Of a stretch of 5,755 nt of DNA, positions 5,133 to 5,755 are shown piece after piece (position 1 is the stretch's first letter; every line of letters begins with the position of its first letter). A program made the translations under genes and the position numbers. This stretch comes from Ornithinimicrobium sp. (GTDB taxonomy: Bacteria > Actinomycetota > Actinomycetes > Actinomycetales > Dermatophilaceae), in contig JASKZT010000402.1 in the NCBI GenBank assembly GCA_030145965.1, positions 1 through 5,755 of the forward strand. Direction: 5' to 3'. Below the pieces are notes generated by a model, which was given only the letters and a program-made list of their open reading frames with translations, was not told the origin of the DNA and ran no database searches.

Positions 5133-5755
5133 TCAGCCCGTCCACTCGCCGGTGCGCCACGCGTGCTCGACGACGTGGGCGTACGGCTCGGTGTCCCAGC
5201 CCTGCTCCTCCACCCACGCCTCGCGGGCGTAGGTGTCGGCGTAGCGGCTGGCGTCGTCGCACCGCAGGGTGACGATCGAGCCGGTCTCGCCCCGCTCGCG
5301 CATCTCGCAGGCCAGGCGCAGCACGCCGTACATCGAGGTGCCGGTCGACGGGCCGCAGCCGAGCGCGACCTCGGAGGCCAGGAAGCGCATCGTGGCGACC
5401 GAGGCGGGGTCGGGGACGCCGAGCATCCGGTCCACGACGCCGGCGACGAAGCTCGGCTCGACCCGCGGCCGGCCGATCCCCTCGATGCGCGACCCGCGCG
5501 TCCCGGTGTCCTCGCCGCCGGCGAAGGCCGGCAGGAAGGAGGAGCCCTCGGGGTCGACGACGCACAGCCGGCTCTCGTGGCCCTTGAGCCGGATGTAGCG
5601 CCCGATCGTGGCCGACGTGCCCCCGGTGCCGGCGCCGACGACGATCCACCTCGGCACGGGGTGCCGCTCCAGCGCCATCTGCTCGAAGATCGACTCGGCG
5701 ATGTTGTTGTTGCCGCGCCAGTCGGTGGCCCGCTCGGCGTAGGTGAACTGGTCCA
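5133..5755 (-). CDS. PLP-dependent cysteine synthase family protein, C-terminal part (CysK2-like?)
   Basis: The frame is open from the window edge to the TGA at 5135-5133, giving the last 206 residues; the N-terminus, with the PLP-binding lysine, is off the window. Fold-type II PLP enzymes of this group make cysteine or related thio-amino acids by beta-replacement on an activated serine. Visible hallmarks are the phosphate-cradle loop [15 protein letters not shown] (39-53 of the fragment), VVDPEGSSF (65-73), [13 protein letters not shown] (90-102), [17 protein letters not shown] (132-148) in place of the SSG-A helix of CysK, and [12 protein letters not shown] (164-175), comparable to the SGERYLST end of CysK. 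The long insert-like [23 protein letters not shown] at the fragment start and the altered GPSTG motif set it apart from housekeeping CysK. It resembles actinobacterial CysK2-type proteins, which in M. tuberculosis make S-sulfocysteine. That subgroup call is from memory and uncertain, so no symbol is given. The MATE transporter follows 30 bp downstream. Confidence 0.85.
   Translation of the reverse strand, partial: DQFTYAERATDWRGNNNIAESIFEQMALERHPVPRWIVVGAGTGGTSATIGRYIRLKGHESRLCVVDPEGSSFLPAFAGGEDTGTRGSRIEGIGRPRVEPSFVAGVVDRMLGVPDPASVATMRFLASEVALGCGPSTGTSMYGVLRLACEMRERGETGSIVTLRCDDASRYADTYAREAWVEEQGWDTEPYAHVVEHAWRTGEWTG

Overview
The window is very GC-rich (roughly 70% or more by eye). Codons almost always end in G or C, GTG starts are common, genes overlap by GTGA, and the terminator-like hairpin lacks a U tract. 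All of this points to a chromosomal segment of a high-GC actinobacterium. The protein flavour fits the Intrasporangiaceae/Ornithinimicrobium side of Micrococcales, but that placement is inference. I see no mobile element, CRISPR array, tRNA or rRNA. Gene density is normal, and no stretch over 300 bases lacks a gene.

Left part, plus strand (1-3835). The window opens with the last 81 residues of a probable TetR-family regulator (1-246). A 106-bp gap follows that holds a widely spaced 12-bp inverted repeat. Next comes a five-helix membrane protein of the MscS TM-helix (CmpX-like) type with no MscS beta domain (353-1153), followed by a strong GC hairpin (1162-1198). A two-gene unit of unknown function, coupled by a GTGA overlap, lies at 1328-1639 and 1636-2073. 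A canonical three-helix MscS-family mechanosensitive channel follows (2175-3047). Then comes a DUF1622 membrane protein (3135-3503), coupled by another GTGA overlap to a small membrane protein (3500-3835) that looks like a diverged, shortened DUF1622 paralogue.

Right part, minus strand (3750-5755). The C-terminal 206 residues of a PLP-dependent cysteine synthase-family enzyme, possibly CysK2-like, enter from the right edge. Thirty bases downstream lies a complete MATE-family (DinF-like) efflux transporter. Its 3' end overlaps the small plus-strand membrane gene tail to tail by 86 bp. A 23-bp near-perfect palindrome lies inside the first codons of the MATE gene.

Taken together, the plus-strand genes encode mostly small integral membrane proteins, two of them related to mechanosensitive channels, so an envelope or osmotic-stress role is a reasonable guess. 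The minus-strand pair couples a sulfur amino acid enzyme with an exporter. I see no clearly new defence or mobile system. The least explained items are the two-gene unit of unknown function, the DUF1622 pair, and the two inverted repeats at 251-321 and 5030-5052.
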